DNA of 64,000 bases from Cryptomeria japonica (Eukaryota; Streptophyta; Pinopsida; Cupressales; Cupressaceae): contig NC_081411.1 in assembly GCF_030272615.1 (NCBI RefSeq), positions 39,359,140 to 39,423,139 on the forward strand. The letters run 5' to 3'. Position numbers and translations under genes: made by a program. This document shows positions 62,403-64,000 of this stretch, one piece after another (the first letter of the stretch is position 1; each line of letters begins with the position of its first letter). The notes beneath the pieces were generated by a model, which did not search any database, was not told where the DNA came from, and saw nothing but the letters and a program-made list of their open reading frames with translations.

Positions 62403-62741
62403 TGCTAGTGTACTTCATATTCCACCTAGGTGTCCACATAGGCTTTTAAGCCTAGCTAGGTACCTTGACACATTTTCTTATGAGGTGTCCAGGTTGTTGA
62501 GAGGTTGTGAGTGGTCAAATATCATTTGACACATCTCCCTTATTTGAGAGGTTGTGAGTGGTCAAATATCATTTGACACATCTCCCTTATTTCCTTGGCA
62601 TTTTTGCCACCACTCCAATTCTTCCCTCCTCTCGTGGTTGCACTTAGACCTATATATACACAACTCATTTACATTATTCAGTGTGAGATTTCCATTACCT
62701 TTTGTTCTTGCATTCTACCTCTTCGTTTACCGACTTTTTGA
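62403..62741 (+). repeat. 3' LTR of copia element, with internal 47-bp duplication
   Basis: Starts TGCTAGTGTACTTC, keeps the AGGCTTTTAAGCCT pair and a TATATATAC box near 62655. GAGAGGTTGTGAGTGG-led units at 62499-62545 and 62546-62592 are identical 47-mers. The right end is set by alignment with the left LTR and is approximate. Confidence 0.82.
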
Positions 62742-63179
62742 AAGAATAAAGAAGATGTTATAGGTACTTGACATTTACTTACCAACTCAACGTCTCTATC
62801 ACCAGTTTAAATGTTAATCAACCCTTTGTGTAACTCAAAATTTAGTTGCCAACTATGCATACCACACTAGAATGGAAAGCAAGGAAATATAGAGTGCTGG
62901 CCTATCATTCTCACGTCACAATATTCGCATCCACACCAAAGAAAAGTTTTTGTCTCTAGACATTGTCGATTAAGGGGAATAAAGGTTTCCGTCTTTACAC
63001 TTTAGTTTTCAACATCTGTTTCACTGCCGACATCAAGGTTAATAACTCCATCTCAAATGGCAATTAAAATGTTGATTGGCACTCCTTTGCTAATTGGTAA
63101 CACATTCATTATTGCCGATCCGAAGTTAACAATGTATAAGGCTGATCAAGGTAAACAAAGCCATCGCTAAGTTCGTACA
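62742..63179. other. intergenic stretch, possibly the decayed start of a PPR gene
   Basis: No motif is clear. The stretch lies upstream of the PPR relic in the same orientation and may be its more decayed 5' part. Confidence 0.35.
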
Positions 63180-63940
63180 TTTTGGAAACCACCTTCGTAC
63201 TAACGATAGGCGAGTTAATGACTACCTCTCCATCAACGTTTCAATGAGATGCCATCTTGTGAAATGTAATTATTGGAGGTTATGCGCTAGTGGGTTTATG
63301 AAAATAGTTTAAAATTTTTTCAAGAAAATGAAATTGGTAAGCGTAAAGCTGAATTCTACAACCTTTGCCCAGATCATCTCTATCTACACGAATATAAAAG
63401 AGCATTGAGACAGCTTATGGACACCACCAAGTCATAAAAGCAATCGAGATTTGGGTCAGATATTGATATTGGAATGCTTTGGCATGCAAGATATGAAGCA
63501 TAGATGAGGTGGAGGAATTGTTTGAAGGCAATGATCCCATAACATTTTTTTATGATTGTTTGACATACACAATATTGATTTATTGATACTTGAGAAGTAC
63601 TTTAGTGTAAGTTAACAAGCTTATTCAAAGCACCGAAATAGAGAGAAATTAAATGTGCATAGGTGTTGAGTACAACTTTAACAAGTTACTGATTTAGGCT
63701 GTGAAGTGCCACTAAATTGTTGTTGGTGAAAGAGGTAATTATTGTAACTACCCAGAATATGCGTAGAATGAGTTTGTTTAGAAGAATGTAACCGCAAATT
63801 TGATTCCAACAACTTCAATGCAAATTCCATGGCTGGCAAGTATGCTAAATGTGGATGCATTTACAAAGCATGTGAACAGTTTATCAGAATAATGTGCAAG
63901 CATGGACCACATGCTAATTGTTTGACAAGATACCTCTAAT
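63180..63940 (+). pseudogene. Pentatricopeptide-repeat (PPR, PLS type) gene relic
   Basis: PPR proteins bind organelle RNA through rows of about 35-residue helical pairs. Recognisable fragments lie in order but in different frames: RFNEMPSCEM (63237), then IIGGYALVG (63269), KLNSTTFAQIISIYTNI (about 63345; family text PNSTTFASILPAC), IDEVEELFE (about 63495) and finally NSMAGKYAKCGCIYKACEQF (63823-63882), which matches the PPR word NALVDMYAKCG..KA.E.F closely. The preceding FDSNNF also fits (SGFDSNVFV). Stops and at least two frame changes separate the pieces, so it is dead. Only about four repeat units remain and no E or DYW domain is visible before the window ends. Antisense open frames here are shadows. 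Confidence 0.72.
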
Positions 63941-64000
63941 ATATGTAATCTCACATAATACAATTATCGCAAGTTGCCAAGACAAAGTATGAGCATATAT

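Larger units (their letters stand above)
56770..62741 (+). mobile_element. Ty1/copia retrotransposon with GC-rich leader, heavily broken
   Basis: About 6 kb. LTRs at 56770-57030 and 62403-62741, tRNA-Met-like primer site TGGTATCAGATC (57031-57042), and a purine tract before the right LTR (about 62391-62402). The right LTR is longer, mainly because of an internal 47-bp duplication and a segment (about 62590-62640) missing from the left one. A convincing target duplication was not found. More than ten breaks in the coding part. LTR start, leader composition and gag resemble the element at 47224, so both belong to one family group; this one looks at least as old. Confidence 0.87.

Overview
The window is plant nuclear DNA. 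Two-exon plant short-chain dehydrogenase (SDR) genes, a UDP-glycosyltransferase (UGT) relic and a pentatricopeptide-repeat (PPR) relic sit in AT-rich DNA that is mostly LTR retrotransposons at different stages of decay. Long, old, weakly purged elements around a few small genes fit a large-genome seed plant. A conifer or other gymnosperm is my guess, but that is inference and no marker here fixes the species. Nothing bacterial, organellar or CRISPR-like is present.

Layout: 1-3829, a minus-strand Ty1/copia fossil running off the left edge. 4090-5175, host-derived relics including a collapsed UGT. 5394-10247, a complete-length, broken copia with 5-bp target duplications (TGAAT). 10253-12576, intergenic DNA with a possible tRNA-derived SINE. 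12577-14218, the only apparently intact host gene, a 275-residue SDR split by a 148-bp intron. 14219-18534, intergenic DNA with a foldback and a 93-bp tandem repeat. 18535-20179, a second SDR copy with two in-frame stops. 21276-37474, a 16.2-kb minus-strand Ty3/gypsy element of Tat type with two 1,888-bp LTRs that look identical, GATAT target duplications and a single 2,426-codon gag-pol frame. 37480-47218, decayed LTR-derived DNA, including pieces of a chromodomain gypsy element. 47224-55129 and 56770-62741, two related, heavily decayed copia elements with unusual GC-rich leaders. 63180-63940, a PPR relic.

The genes do not form an operon or an obvious pathway. The functional content is the SDR at 12687-13662. 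Its duplicate about 5.95 kb downstream, with copied flanks, shows a local segmental duplication followed by loss of one copy. The gypsy element is the newest large arrival: its LTRs look identical, whereas the copia LTR pairs differ by roughly 6-7 percent.

I found no clearly new biological system. The best leads are the foldback flanked by direct repeats (17913-18112), the array of tiny palindromic motifs in an LTR-like stretch (43069-43310), the GC-rich leaders shared by two copia elements, and the young Tat element with a G-patch-like segment and a very long leader.
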